Shown: positions 1 to 7,985 of the stretch, piece after piece
Position numbering within the stretch: position 1 is the first letter of the stretch
Layout: every line of letters starts with the position of its first letter
Assembly: GCF_002954385.1 (NCBI RefSeq)
Contig: NZ_MQVY01000002.1
Span: forward strand, 353,690-417,689
Direction of reading: 5' to 3'
DNA: 64,000 bases
Source: Tenacibaculum sp. SG-28
Lineage (GTDB): Bacteria; Bacteroidota; Bacteroidia; Flavobacteriales; Flavobacteriaceae
Program-made: the position numbers and the translations under genes
Notes under the pieces: generated by a model
What the model was told of the DNA's origin: nothing
Seen by the model: the letters and a program-made list of their open reading frames with translations, nothing else
The model's database searches: none

Positions 1-114
1 AACATCTTGGTTATAGGCAGGATCTGCACTAACCGAAGGCATTTTTAACAAATTAATAAGTTCCTCTAAAAATCGTTGCTTATTCTGTTGAATATATTCT
101 TGAATGGTTTGCAT
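1..114 (-). CDS. M20-family dipeptidase, N-terminal 38 residues (cut by window edge)
   Basis: Only the first 38 codons lie in the window, read leftwards from an ATG at 112-114. The product begins MQTIQEYIQQNKQRFLEEL and contains a KMPSVSADPAY stretch. This helix followed by (I/M)PSVSAD is the usual start of cytosolic zinc M20 dipeptidases of the COG0624 group, which cleave short peptides. No catalytic residue is visible, because the metal ligands lie further downstream. A TAAATTAG box near 136 resembles the Bacteroidota -7 element. The assignment rests only on N-terminal similarity. Confidence 0.7.
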   Translation of the reverse strand, partial: MQTIQEYIQQNKQRFLEELINLLKMPSVSADPAYNQDV

Positions 115-352
115 TGTATAGTTATTATTTAGGCTAATTTACTCAATTTTTTAAACATAAGAGCATTGTTCCATACCACAGTTCAAAACGAAATAATAGA
201 AAATTAAAATTCTAATTTTTATCCTACTCTAAAACAAAATTTAAAGCATCCAAGTATATTTTAAATGGTGAATACATAATATTTTCGTAAATTTGTAACT
301 TATTAGTTTCTATTTAAAATTTTTAGAAGGGTTTTGAAATAGAGTAAACAAG

Positions 353-378
353 AAGCTCTCCTCGGAGAGCTTTATTGT
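353..378. terminator. Hairpin terminator without an obvious gene
   Basis: A perfect 8-bp stem (AAGCTCTC at 353-360, GAGAGCTT at 365-372) with a CTCG loop is followed by a broken T stretch. No plus-strand gene ends just upstream. The hairpin either ends a short untranslated RNA or acts from the other strand. Confidence 0.5.
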
Positions 379-438
379 TTTAAATAAATGGCTGGATTAA
401 TTCTTAGCATTTAAAAGAAATAAATCTTTATTATAGCA

Positions 439-467
439 TTGTATTTTGAATTGTTTGTGTATATTTG
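439..467 (+). promoter_or_regulatory. Bacteroidota-type promoter for tRNA-Leu
   Basis: TTG at 439-441, an 18-base spacer and TATATTTG at 460-467 match the Bacteroidota sigma-A pattern TTG-n19-TAnnTTTG. The tRNA starts about 20 bases downstream. Confidence 0.6.
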
Positions 468-487
468 CACGCACAATTTTAAAACAC

Positions 488-569
488 GCGGGTGTGGTGG
501 AATTGGTAGACACGCTAGACTTAGGATCTAGTGCCGCAAGGCGTGGGGGTTCGACTCCCTTCACCCGTA
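488..569 (+). tRNA. tRNA-Leu (anticodon TAG)
   Basis: The seven-base acceptor arms GCGGGTG (488-494) and CACCCGT (562-568) pair with one G-T wobble, and A569 is the discriminator. The anticodon stem CTAGA/TCTAG holds a CTTAGGA loop, which gives anticodon TAG (522-524), reading CUN leucine codons. A T-arm GGTTCGACTCC and the long class-II variable arm are visible. CCA is not encoded. The 3' end is the anchor of the accessory island described separately. Confidence 0.97.
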
Positions 570-579
570 CAAAGGCTTA

Positions 580-647
580 AAAAGCCAGCATTAACAAGGT
601 CTTAGAGAATGTAAAATCTCTAAGATCTTTTTTTATGCACTTACGCC
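580..647 (+). repeat. Left copy of island-bracketing direct repeat (attL-like)
   Basis: This block starts 11 bases after the tRNA-Leu. It contains AAAAGCCAGCATT, a terminator hairpin and ATGCACTTACGCC. A near copy lies at 8212-8277, with about seven differences by eye. Both copies are preceded by GTACAAA, which in the left copy overlaps the tRNA end. Placement right after a tRNA 3' end fits an attachment site of a tyrosine-recombinase element, although the tRNA end itself is not duplicated at the right copy. Confidence 0.55.
599..634 (+). terminator. Rho-independent terminator of tRNA-Leu
   Basis: The stem TCTTAGAGA (600-608) / TCTCTAAGA (617-625) has an eight-base loop and is followed by seven T residues at 628-634. 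It would end the tRNA-Leu transcript and lies inside the left direct repeat. Confidence 0.75.
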
Positions 648-756
648 CTCAAAAAAAGTACATGTAAAAGTACATGTAAATAGCACTACACCGATGCCAG
701 AAAAAAATTGTAAAACAAGCGGCAAAAGTGTAAAAAAGTCTAAAATCGCAGATTTT

Positions 757-840
757 ATGCCTAACTATTCAAAAGTAAAAATTTTAATACCGAAAAAAAC
801 TGTAAGTAGGAAGAAGGTAGCCGCGCTAGATATACATAAT
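757..840 (+). pseudogene. Tyrosine integrase remnant 1 (extreme N-terminus)
   Basis: An ATG at 757 opens MPNYSKVKILIPKKTVS followed by KKVAALD and a stop at 838-840. The same peptide pattern (KVNIFTPKKTV..KKVATLD) recurs at 3941-4009, directly before a recognisable integrase fragment. The sequence resembles the first strand of the arm-DNA-binding domain of Bacteroidota phage-type integrases. Integrase genes usually start beside the tRNA into which their element inserted, and this position fits. What remains cannot be active. The identification depends largely on the second copy. Confidence 0.45.
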
Positions 841-848
841 TAAATTTA

Positions 849-1460
849 TTAAAAAATAACTCCCAGACTTAATCCTACACCATTTGACTTAATAATATCA
901 TCCGATGTACCAATTCCTTCATTAGTAAAGCTAACTGTTTTATGAGAATAAAAGATATCAAAGATAAGATGTAGGCGATTTCCAGCGTTAAATTTATAGC
1001 CAAAACCAAAGTTAAAAAGTACTCCTTTCCTTAATGTAGAATTATCTCCTCCAAGTTTTAACGTTGGCCCAATGTCAAGAAAAGAATAAAGAGAATTCTC
1101 TTCTTCAGAATGATATAAACGAGCATCTAAAAAAACAGGTAGAGTATTATAATTAGGAGTGTGATGTCCATCAAGGCCTACACCTATACCTAACGAAAAG
1201 TGGGGTGAAATAAAATAACCATTAATTGTTTGGATACTCCAAGCGTGAGCACCATTAGTATCTAAATCGGTAAATATGGTACCTTCACCTTTAATGAAGC
1301 GTTCTTGCCTCAAGCTACTCATTGAAATAAAGCTAACCTTTGTAATATTGAAGTATCCAATATTTTTACTGATATCAATTTGTTTGTTTTTTTGATTGTG
1401 GCTTTCTTGCCCCCATGAACTTATAGAAATAAAAACCAATAAGTATAAAATTTTTTTCAT
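849..1460 (-). CDS. Outer-membrane beta-barrel protein, family unknown
   Basis: This 203-residue protein has a cleavable signal peptide (residues 1-17, ending SSWGQ) and alternating hydrophobic strands, such as FNFGFGYKFN and GLSLGVIF. It ends in phenylalanine, the usual C-terminal signature for outer-membrane barrel insertion. Its small size suggests eight strands. No ligand or enzymatic motif is visible. It lies alone between the first integrase remnant and a dispersed repeat, inside the tRNA-Leu island, so it is probably cargo. A barrel identity is well supported; the function is unknown. Confidence 0.65.
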   Translation of the reverse strand: MKKILYLLVFISISSWGQESHNQKNKQIDISKNIGYFNITKVSFISMSSLRQERFIKGEGTIFTDLDTNGAHAWSIQTINGYFISPHFSLGIGVGLDGHHTPNYNTLPVFLDARLYHSEEENSLYSFLDIGPTLKLGGDNSTLRKGVLFNFGFGYKFNAGNRLHLIFDIFYSHKTVSFTNEGIGTSDDIIKSNGVGLSLGVIF

Positions 1461-1507
1461 GTTAATTTTTATTAAATTATCTATTCAATTCATTTGCTTT
1501 GTTTTTG

Positions 1508-1650
1508 TCAAACTAAAACACAACGGTTTGTCTAATGTTAGTTGCGTGGTTAAGCAACTTAATTAGTAAACAAATACGAACCTGAAAAAATTCCCAAGGA
1601 ATTTTCCAAATAAGCACTTACCAAAGCAATAAATTATACACGGTGTTGTG
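1508..1650. repeat. Dispersed intergenic repeat, copy A
   Basis: The segment opens with CAAACTAAAACACAACGGT and contains AGTTGCGTGGTTAAGCAACTT, and it closes with CGGTGTTGTGCA, so its ends are inverted (CACAACGG / CGGTGTTGTG). Related segments lie near 2310-2450 and 6365-6500. It has no coding potential. Non-coding elements of this look, sitting between genes, recur in flavobacterial genomes. Confidence 0.6.
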
Positions 1651-1658
1651 CAAGGTTT

Positions 1659-2285
1659 TTATAGTTCAATGAGTAACGTAATTCCGACTGAATTTAAGTT
1701 TTTCATTTTCTGTTCGTCATTTATTCCAACATTATTATTTGACTCAAATTTGCTTAAGTCAGATTGTCCGGTATAATTTATTCCAGCATAATAATTATTA
1801 AATATCTCATATAAAAAGCCAAGTCCAATTTGTGCTCCAAAATTCCAACTATCATAAACGTCTTTTTGAGTATTATTTAGAAAACGATATTCGTCTTTAA
1901 TTATGTTCTGTCCGTAAAATCCTAAATTAGCAAATACCCTAAAATTTTCATACAATTTAGAACCCACAGTAAATAATAATGGGACTTTTAACAATGTTCT
2001 TTCGTGGTAAAAGTTTCCAACAGAATTGAATCCATTACCTGATAATTTGTTCATTCCAATTCCAGCTGCAATTCCGAACTTTTGATTTATGTTATAGTTC
2101 AAAAGAATTTCTCCGCTGTTGCTATTCAAATTATAATTCGGTTCGTTGTTGTTTTCCACAATTCCGTATCCGATTCCACCGTATCCAATTATATTGAATT
2201 TAGATTTTTTCACTTCGTCTTGAGCTTGAATTAGATTAAAAGTCACAAAGAAGATAAATAGTAAGATGCAATTCGATTTTTTCAT
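1659..2285 (-). CDS. Outer-membrane beta-barrel protein (porin-like), family unknown
   Basis: The start was placed at the ATG at 2283-2285, where a signal peptide (MKKSNCILLFIFFVTFNLIQAQ) begins. An ATG 49 codons upstream would put non-signal sequence in front, running through the intergenic repeat. The 208-residue product has glycine-rich amphipathic strands (IIGYGGIGYGI, FGAQIGLGFLYEIF, YYAGINYTGQS) and ends SVGITLLIEL. This fits a small barrel related to the OMP_b-brl families. It lies between two copies of the dispersed repeat, suggesting the gene and its flanks have moved or recombined. Function unknown. Confidence 0.6.
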   Translation of the reverse strand: MKKSNCILLFIFFVTFNLIQAQDEVKKSKFNIIGYGGIGYGIVENNNEPNYNLNSNSGEILLNYNINQKFGIAAGIGMNKLSGNGFNSVGNFYHERTLLKVPLLFTVGSKLYENFRVFANLGFYGQNIIKDEYRFLNNTQKDVYDSWNFGAQIGLGFLYEIFNNYYAGINYTGQSDLSKFESNNNVGINDEQKMKNLNSVGITLLIEL

Positions 2286-2309
2286 TGATTTTTGTTTTTT
2301 GTTAAATGT

Positions 2310-2450
2310 TGCACAACGGTATCGGCTACGAGAAGTTGCGTGGTTTAGCACGTAACTTTGGAAGTAAACACTTGGCTGAAATTCTGAAAGAATTTCAGAG
2401 GTAAGCGAGAGGTAGCAATTACTTATAGCCATTTTTAGCTACAGGTTTTA
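2310..2450. repeat. Dispersed intergenic repeat, copy B
   Basis: It starts TTGCACAACGGTATCGGCTACG and shares AGAAGTTGCGTGGTTTAGCA and AGTAAACA with copy A at 1508-1650. Its far end is diverged (TTATAGCCATTTTTAGCTACA). It overlaps the untranslated 5' region of the barrel gene at 1659-2285. Confidence 0.55.
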
Positions 2451-2459
2451 TTTCTAAAT

Positions 2460-3702
2460 TTATTCTGCAAATCGTATAATTCCATCACTTTCAAACCAGA
2501 GTTGTTTATATTTTATTGGAATTATTTCCTCTCCTTTTTTGTTTATATATCCAACTTTACCATCAATTTCAACATATGCTAATTCGTTAACGAAAGGAAG
2601 TGCCTTATCATAAATTGCTGGTATTTTTATTCTTCCTTTTTTGTTTATAAATCCATATTTTCCACTCTCTTCAAATAAAGCTAAATCATTGGTAAAGAAA
2701 GGATATTTAGTTTTTTTCAAATCGAATTTGACTTTAATCTTATTCTTTGTGTTAATACATCCATAGTTTTCTCTTTTTTTACAAAAGCCAAACCATTTAA
2801 AAATGCAGTGGCATCATCATATTCAAATGGTATTTTAGTTTCGTTTTCTCTGTTAATAAAACCCCATTTCCCATCTTTTAATGCAGGTATTAAGTTATCA
2901 TTTATGTTAAACCCAACTTTATCATAGATTAATGGAATAACTACCCTACCTGCCTTGTCAATAAATCCAAACTTTTTGTTATTTTCTACAGCATAAAGTT
3001 CACTGTCATTGATGAAATAAATATTTTCAAATTTAGGTTGAATAATAACTTTCTCATCAATAATTACAAGGCCATTTAGTTTTTTTCGGTCTATTATTTC
3101 ACGAAAAACTATAATAGAATCCTTATCAAAATAATGGCTTTGTATGTCAAATTTTAGACTTCGATTAAAAATAACGTTACCATTTGAATCCAATATGTGC
3201 TTTTTTTATTTTCAGTTTGGCATTTAAAATGGTTGAAACCAAAGTTACTCACCATCGTATATTTGAATTCAGTTAAAGAATCACCCTTACGATTTATTAA
3301 ACCGTATTTCCCATTCTTTTTTGCAATACCAGTATTACCATAATAAAAGAAAACATCTGTGTAATTTTCCAGATAAGTTTCTTTACCATCTTTATTTACA
3401 TAACCGTATAAAGAGTCTTTAATTACATTAGCATAATCATCATAAAACTCTGAAGCCATATTAAATTTAGGCTCAATTATTATTTGTCCTTTATTATTTA
3501 AATACCCTATTTTCGGATATTCTTTTGGTTGGATTCTATAGTATAATATTCTTAATAAATTATCAGATAACGAATTGCTTTCTGTTTTTTGAGGAACTCT
3601 ACTAAGAAAATTAATTATATCAATATCGGCTTTTATTTTTTCTTGAGAGAAAGTCCAATTTACTGAAATTAATAAAAGAATGATTGTGATTTTGTTTTTC
3701 AT
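2460..3702 (-). pseudogene. WG-repeat protein, secreted, with two frameshifts
   Basis: Three consecutive reading frames on the minus strand (3702-3154, 3193-2717 and 2720-2460) join into one 414-residue protein if one A is restored in each of two A7 tracts (T7 on the plus strand at 3201-3207 and 2774-2780). A signal peptide (ending VNWTFSQ) is followed by about ten WG-type repeats such as KYGFINKKGRIKIP, KWGFINRENETKIP and KVGYINKKGEEIIP. WG repeats are beta-rich modules of unknown binding role in secreted bacterial proteins. The reading continues cleanly after each break, so the damage is recent, phase-variable or a sequence error. It lies in the tRNA-Leu island. Confidence 0.7.
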
Positions 3703-3903
3703 ATGAGTTTTTTTTTCTTATGACTAATCATTGAATATGCATTATTGTATTTATTTATCTTATATTTTTTGTGTTATAACGGCAAATATATGTTAATAAA
3801 AAAAAATCCTTTAGACTATATGAATTAGTTATTATTTACTTTTAGTGGCACAAATTAAAGGATTATATTTTTCAAAAAATATCAGTACTAACCCTAGAAT
3901 TTG

Positions 3904-3923
3904 ACTAAGGGTTAACCCTTAGT
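3904..3923. other. Perfect 20-bp palindrome
   Basis: ACTAAGGGTTAACCCTTAGT reads identically on both strands. It has no loop and no T run, so it looks more like a dimeric protein-binding site than a terminator. It lies about 40 bases upstream of the second integrase remnant. Confidence 0.5.
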
Positions 3924-3940
3924 TTGCTTGTTCGCATTGC

Positions 3941-4281
3941 ATTTTAAAAGTTAATATTTTTACACCGAAAAAAACTGTAAACGGAAAGAAGGTAGCCACG
4001 CTAGATTAACAATGGTTTGTTTTTTTCTATTTTTGAAACCACTGTACCAAAATATACAAAAGTTTATTTTTACATATGGTATAAGTAAGTCATATACTTA
4101 TCGAGAAAGGAAACAGGCAGCTACAAATCTTCAAAGCGCAATAAGAAGATATTTAGAAGATGGATACAATCCGTTTGAGATGATAAATTTCGATGAAAGT
4201 ATAGAAAAAGATTACAATTCTGTTGATGCTCTTAACTTGGCATTTAATCACAAAAAAACTCATGGAAGGATAGAATACTGA
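3941..4281 (+). pseudogene. Tyrosine integrase remnant 2 (N-terminal domain)
   Basis: The first part (3941-4009) encodes KVNIFTPKKTV..KKVATLD and a stop. A frame change then leads to 4012-4281, which encodes QKFIFTYGISKSYTYRERK, LQSAIRRYLEDGYNPFE and finally SVDALNLAFNHKKT before a stop. The pattern RERK..A..L..AI...L..G(Y/F)NPF followed by the start of a SAM-like segment is typical of the first 110 residues of Bacteroidota phage-type integrases. The core-binding and catalytic domains (R..HxxR..Y) are absent. The fragment is a decayed gene from an earlier insertion. Confidence 0.6.
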
Positions 4282-5070
4282 ATGTTACTAATTTTTACCT
4301 AAAAACGATTTATTATCTGGTTAATTGATAAAAAATCAATTACAAAAATTTCAAGAAAACATATATCAAATACCCAAACTTGATTTAGCTTTATCTCCTT
4401 CATTTATTTTATAATAGCATTGTAATTATAAAATCGATGGCAAGATTTTATGGTTCTTCTTCAGGTTTTCTATCTAATTGATAGTATTTGTTGCTTGCTA
4501 AGAATAGTAAATAAAGTATTCCTACTTATTTTAATATTGGCTTTGTTAAAATCTATTCCTAAAGATTTTGTAAGCTTCCGAAAACCTTCTCAGGGAAGAG
4601 GTTTGCGTCTTTTTTTATACTACCACAAAAATGCTTTAGATTCTAATTTGGCAAACCTAAAATTATTTAAATTAGTGGATATAATATATGATTGAGGTTT
4701 TTTTGATTTAATGTAGCCATTATTAGAGGTTCCTATAGTTATAGGACTATAGACAATCTTGATATGTTAATTTTAAGAGTGCCTGAACATTTGGTTGTCA
4801 TTGAGCTTATCTAATAATAATAACTTGGCAATTGAGTCATGGGTAATAAATTTTTTAATAATCCAGTTAATGAATTCAATATCTTTTTTAAGTCTGTTTA
4901 ATGCTAGGACTGTTGAAAGACTCTATTTTTGATTAGAGCCATTACTACATAAAAGATTCCCCTTCCTTAATTCTTTTAAAAAAATCGAATTGATTACCAC
5001 ATTTGAGCAGTATTAACTTAGAACACTGTCATAACATGTTTCATACGTTAATATGACATGTATTTATATA
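4282..5070. other. Gene-poor stretch with decayed sequence
   Basis: No convincing gene was found in these roughly 790 bases. A reading frame at 4450-4695 is hydrophobic but shows no family pattern. On the minus strand a 49-codon open stretch (4926 down to about 4775, ending NDNQMFRHS) looks like the end of a lost gene. Small inverted repeats occur at 4323-4342 (TAATTGAT, A5, ATCAATTA) and near 4731-4746 (TCCTATA/TATAGGA). The area reads as debris between two insertions. Confidence 0.4.
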
Positions 5071-5097
5071 AAAAACCGGCTATATAGCCAGTTTTTA
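5071..5097 (-). terminator. Bidirectional-looking terminator of the 5118-5723 gene
   Basis: AAAAAC-C-GGCTA at 5071-5082 pairs with TAGCC-A-GTTTTT at 5085-5096 with one mismatch. Reading leftwards, the hairpin lies about 20 bases after the stop of the barrel gene and is followed by T-rich sequence. Confidence 0.7.
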
Positions 5098-5117
5098 AAA
5101 TACTTTGTGAATTTATC

Positions 5118-5723
5118 TTAATTAAAGAAGTATCCAATTGAAAATTGAAATACTGAATTTTTAACTTCAGCATCAGAATTAGAATCATCAGAAATATTAG
5201 ACAAACCTAAATTGTAACGAGCTGAAAAATTTAATCCTGAATCTAATTTATATCCAAATCCAAAGTTTAATCCAAAATCAATAGTTGATAAATCTCCTAA
5301 TAAGTCCTCAGCATCTACTGTTTCTCCAGCAGCTTTAACTTTAGAATCAACTAAAAATCCAATTTGTGGCCCAGCTTCTAAACTTAATGCTTCAGTTACA
5401 TAGTATTTAGCCATAACTGGTAAGTTTATATATGAAAAGTTGTATTTAAGATTTTCTGTTTGGTCTCCAGCACCGTTATCGAAAGTAATATCTTCTTGAG
5501 CACCCTGTGCAGAAAATAATAATTCTGGTTGTACAGAAAATTTTTCGTTTATTGATATTTCAGCCATACCACCAATATGAAAACCAGCTTTCATATCAGC
5601 TTCAGCATCACCAGTTAACGTTGCTAAGTTTAAACCTGCTTTGGCTCCAAAGTTAATATTCCCCTGTGCATAAGAAAATGAAAATACACATATTGCAAAT
5701 ACGGATAGTAATGCTCTAGTCAT
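5118..5723 (-). CDS. Outer-membrane beta-barrel porin-family protein (PorT/OMP_b-brl_2-like)
   Basis: This 201-residue protein has a signal peptide ending SFSYAQ and then GNINFGAKAGLNLATLTGD, the usual first strand of the PF13568-type barrels. Further strands (FHIGGMAEISINEKFSVQPEL, YINLPVMAKYYVTEALSLEAG, FGLNFGFGYKLDSGLNFSARY) and a terminal FQFSIGYFFN support an eight-stranded barrel. The repeated pattern of 'PELLFS.QG' and 'LPVMAKYY' is diagnostic of this family, which is common in Bacteroidota and mostly of unknown function. It has its own terminator and appears monocistronic. Confidence 0.8.
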   Translation of the reverse strand: MTRALLSVFAICVFSFSYAQGNINFGAKAGLNLATLTGDAEADMKAGFHIGGMAEISINEKFSVQPELLFSAQGAQEDITFDNGAGDQTENLKYNFSYINLPVMAKYYVTEALSLEAGPQIGFLVDSKVKAAGETVDAEDLLGDLSTIDFGLNFGFGYKLDSGLNFSARYNLGLSNISDDSNSDAEVKNSVFQFSIGYFFN

Positions 5724-5957
5724 AATTTGTTAGTTTTAAAATTAAATTTTGCCCAATATAAACATTATAATTAATATTCAAAATTTATTTCTATTCTCAA
5801 TTCTTCCTTCATACCATATGGCCCAAGAAAAAATAGGGAATAAAATCTAAAATTATGGTGATCTTTACCATACAAAAGAAGGTACTATACTAATATCATT
5901 TGAAGAAGCTGAAGCCAATTCAATACGCATAACTCTTGACTGTTTTTTTGGCCTTGC

Positions 5958-6326
5958 TTAAGTCTTTATACTTAGCTTTTTTAGTAAATAAACTGTCTTA
6001 CAACTAAGGTCTTCTGCAGCAACTTCTAGGTATGAATCTTGAATCATAGCATCCAGATCTTTTTTTAACAAGAGTTTTTTTAGTTGTTCAATCTCTTTTT
6101 GAAGTTCCTTAATTCTGGTTATTTCATCCTTAGTTTTCACGGTTATTCTTGTGTTCATAAGGTCTTTAAGGTTATACTTTTTAATCCATTCATTAATGGT
6201 AGTTGGAGTAATACCATATGCCTTACCTAATTGATACTTGTTTAATTTTCCGGTTGTAAGTTCGTCTAAAATTTTCAATTTAAAAGGTTCTGAATAACGT
6301 CTGATGACTTTGTCGTTTTTATACAT
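5958..6326 (-). mobile_element. IS3-family transposase OrfA, element lacking OrfB
   Basis: The 122-residue product begins MYKNDKVIRRYSEPFKLKIL and has a helix-turn-helix (YQLGKAYGITPTTINEWIKKY, about residues 31-51). A leucine-heptad segment follows (KELQKEIEQLKKLLLKKDLD) with a conserved YLEVAAEDL tail. This is the layout of OrfA of IS3/IS150-type elements, which binds the terminal repeats and multimerises. In a working element OrfB, with the DDE catalytic core, would follow by -1 frameshift. Here the sequence towards 5724 encodes no OrfB, and no terminal inverted repeats were recognised. It is a remnant. Confidence 0.8.
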
Positions 6327-6875
6327 AATGTTTAAAATTATGTAGCCTTTATTCAGGACGGGGCAAACTAAAACATAACGGTCTCGTATAACTGTCAGTT
6401 ACGGGTTTTAAGTTACTGTTTTTGATTAAGCACTGACGGTCTTAATTCCAAGTGGATTCGGACTTAGTGAAATCGACCGTAATTTCGGTTATACATTTTA
6501 AATTAGCATTTTAATATATTGGTTAGTTAATCATAAAGAACCAAAGAGTGGAATAAGCTAAATAACGCTTAAACTCCAAATAAATAGTAAAAAAGTAATA
6601 GCCAGAACTATAAAAATTGTAAGGCGTTTAATAGTAAATTTTACAATTTGCATTGTGTCTTATAGTGTTGGTTTTAAATTTGTTGTAAAATTATTACTGT
6701 GTATCTCATAAAGAATACAATAGATTTTTCGGCCTAGAGTTTTAATTTTATGAAGAGGAATTATTGCAAAACTATAGTTTTACTAACTGGTTAATTCCTA
6801 AAATAATTGCTGAAAAAAAATTAAAATTTTAAGTGCACTAAAATTGATTAAGGATAGAAGACAAACCCTAAAGAT
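6327..6875. repeat. Intergenic stretch containing dispersed repeat copy C (about 6365-6500)
   Basis: CAAACTAAAACATAACGGT at about 6365-6383 matches the opening of copy A at 1508 almost exactly. The rest (CAGTTACGGGTTTTAAGTTACTG, GTAATTTCGGTTATACA) is an inverted-repeat-rich variant of the same kind of element. From about 6500 to 6875 no gene or motif was recognised. Confidence 0.5.
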
Positions 6876-7721
6876 CTATTTTAATTTAAATGAATGTAAT
6901 TCTTCATTTAATTCGATATCGAATTTCCTCATTAATTGATTCGTTTTTTCGTTAATTTTTCTATTTAAAGCCAAACAATCATTTAATGATTTATCAATAA
7001 CTGTTCTAGCTGCACCTTCCGTTAATGAATGAACTTTATTTTTTATTTCATAAATTTCACTTTTACTAGGGATGGCATTATTTTGAATTTTAAATAGTAA
7101 TTCATCTGCCTTTACAGAAAAAGCTTGAAGTTCATTTTTAAATGTCATATCCTCATATAACGTAATACCAGCCTTGTTAATTTTCCTTAATAGATTAAAT
7201 TTAATTGCTTCTTCTATAACACCATCACTTAATTTGAATAATAATTTTTTATCCAAAACTAATTGATCTACTATAGGAGGCATTCTTTTTAAATAAGTAG
7301 TTACCCTAGCTAATTTTTCCAATGTAATCGTCTCTTCTGGGCTATCCACAAAATTTTTTATCTCTTGAATACTTTCTGCTATTTTCTTTTTCGACTTATA
7401 ACTCTCCTTTTCAAACTCCTCTAATCTTTTTTGAATAAAATTATAGGTGTTTTCAGACCTTAATAATTTGTTAGACTTTACCTGTTCTCTAAAAGATATA
7501 TAAACTAATATTGCTGCCAATAAATTTATAAAAGGAGCTGTTATACCACCAATGGTATCTCCAATTTTAGCACTTTCATCGCTAAAATAAATATTTGTAA
7601 ATGTTCCGGTACTAAAAACATACGGCATCCACATAATGATAAAAAATGCAACTGAAATAAAAATAATCCATCTATATTTGATCCATATATTTCTAAAGGA
7701 CTTTGAAAATTTTAAAGGCAT
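6876..7721 (-). CDS. Two-helix membrane protein with coiled coil, abortive-infection (putAbiC)-like layout
   Basis: The 281-residue protein has a short basic N-terminus and a first transmembrane helix (WIIFISVAFFIIMWMPYVF, about residues 18-36). After a short outer loop comes GDTIGGITAPFINLLAAILVYISFREQV, a second helix (about 60-80) that runs straight into a charged coiled coil. The remaining 190 residues are helical and soluble. The order TM, loop with G(D/S)xxG.....N, TM ending in ..FxxQ.., then coiled coil is that of the putative phage abortive-infection proteins related to AbiC (PF16872-like). No catalytic residues are known for that group. It lies in the tRNA-Leu island, a typical place for defence genes. 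A defence role is an inference. Confidence 0.45.
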   Translation of the reverse strand: MPLKFSKSFRNIWIKYRWIIFISVAFFIIMWMPYVFSTGTFTNIYFSDESAKIGDTIGGITAPFINLLAAILVYISFREQVKSNKLLRSENTYNFIQKRLEEFEKESYKSKKKIAESIQEIKNFVDSPEETITLEKLARVTTYLKRMPPIVDQLVLDKKLLFKLSDGVIEEAIKFNLLRKINKAGITLYEDMTFKNELQAFSVKADELLFKIQNNAIPSKSEIYEIKNKVHSLTEGAARTVIDKSLNDCLALNRKINEKTNQLMRKFDIELNEELHSFKLK

Positions 7722-7985
7722 GAAAGTTTATGTATTAAGATTACTGTTCTATGACTTACAAAGTAAATAAGACTTAATCCAATCGTATTCCCTTGTTTTT
7801 TAAATCGAAATTGTTATTACTAACTTTTATTTTCTCCTTTTTTTGAATTTTAAATATCAATCTTATAACGCTAATTTAATTTTATAATTCTTCATTTTAC
7901 TTTTTTACTGCATAAATAAAAGTAAGGCCTTTACAAAGTTGCTAGTCTATTTCTCTTTTTCAGCTTAAAAAGGACTGTAAAGAAT
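7722..7985. other. Intergenic region, no gene recognised
   Basis: About 260 AT-rich bases separate the AbiC-like gene from the broken membrane gene. No hairpin, promoter box or reading frame stood out. Confidence 0.4.

Noticed and set aside
1659..2432. Longer version of the second barrel gene starting at 2432
   Set aside because: The added 49 residues run through the dispersed repeat and would bury the signal peptide; the start at 2285 fits a secreted protein.
4450..4695. Hydrophobic 81-codon frame as a gene
   Set aside because: It shows no family pattern, no signal logic and no promoter; low-complexity AT-rich sequence produces such frames easily.
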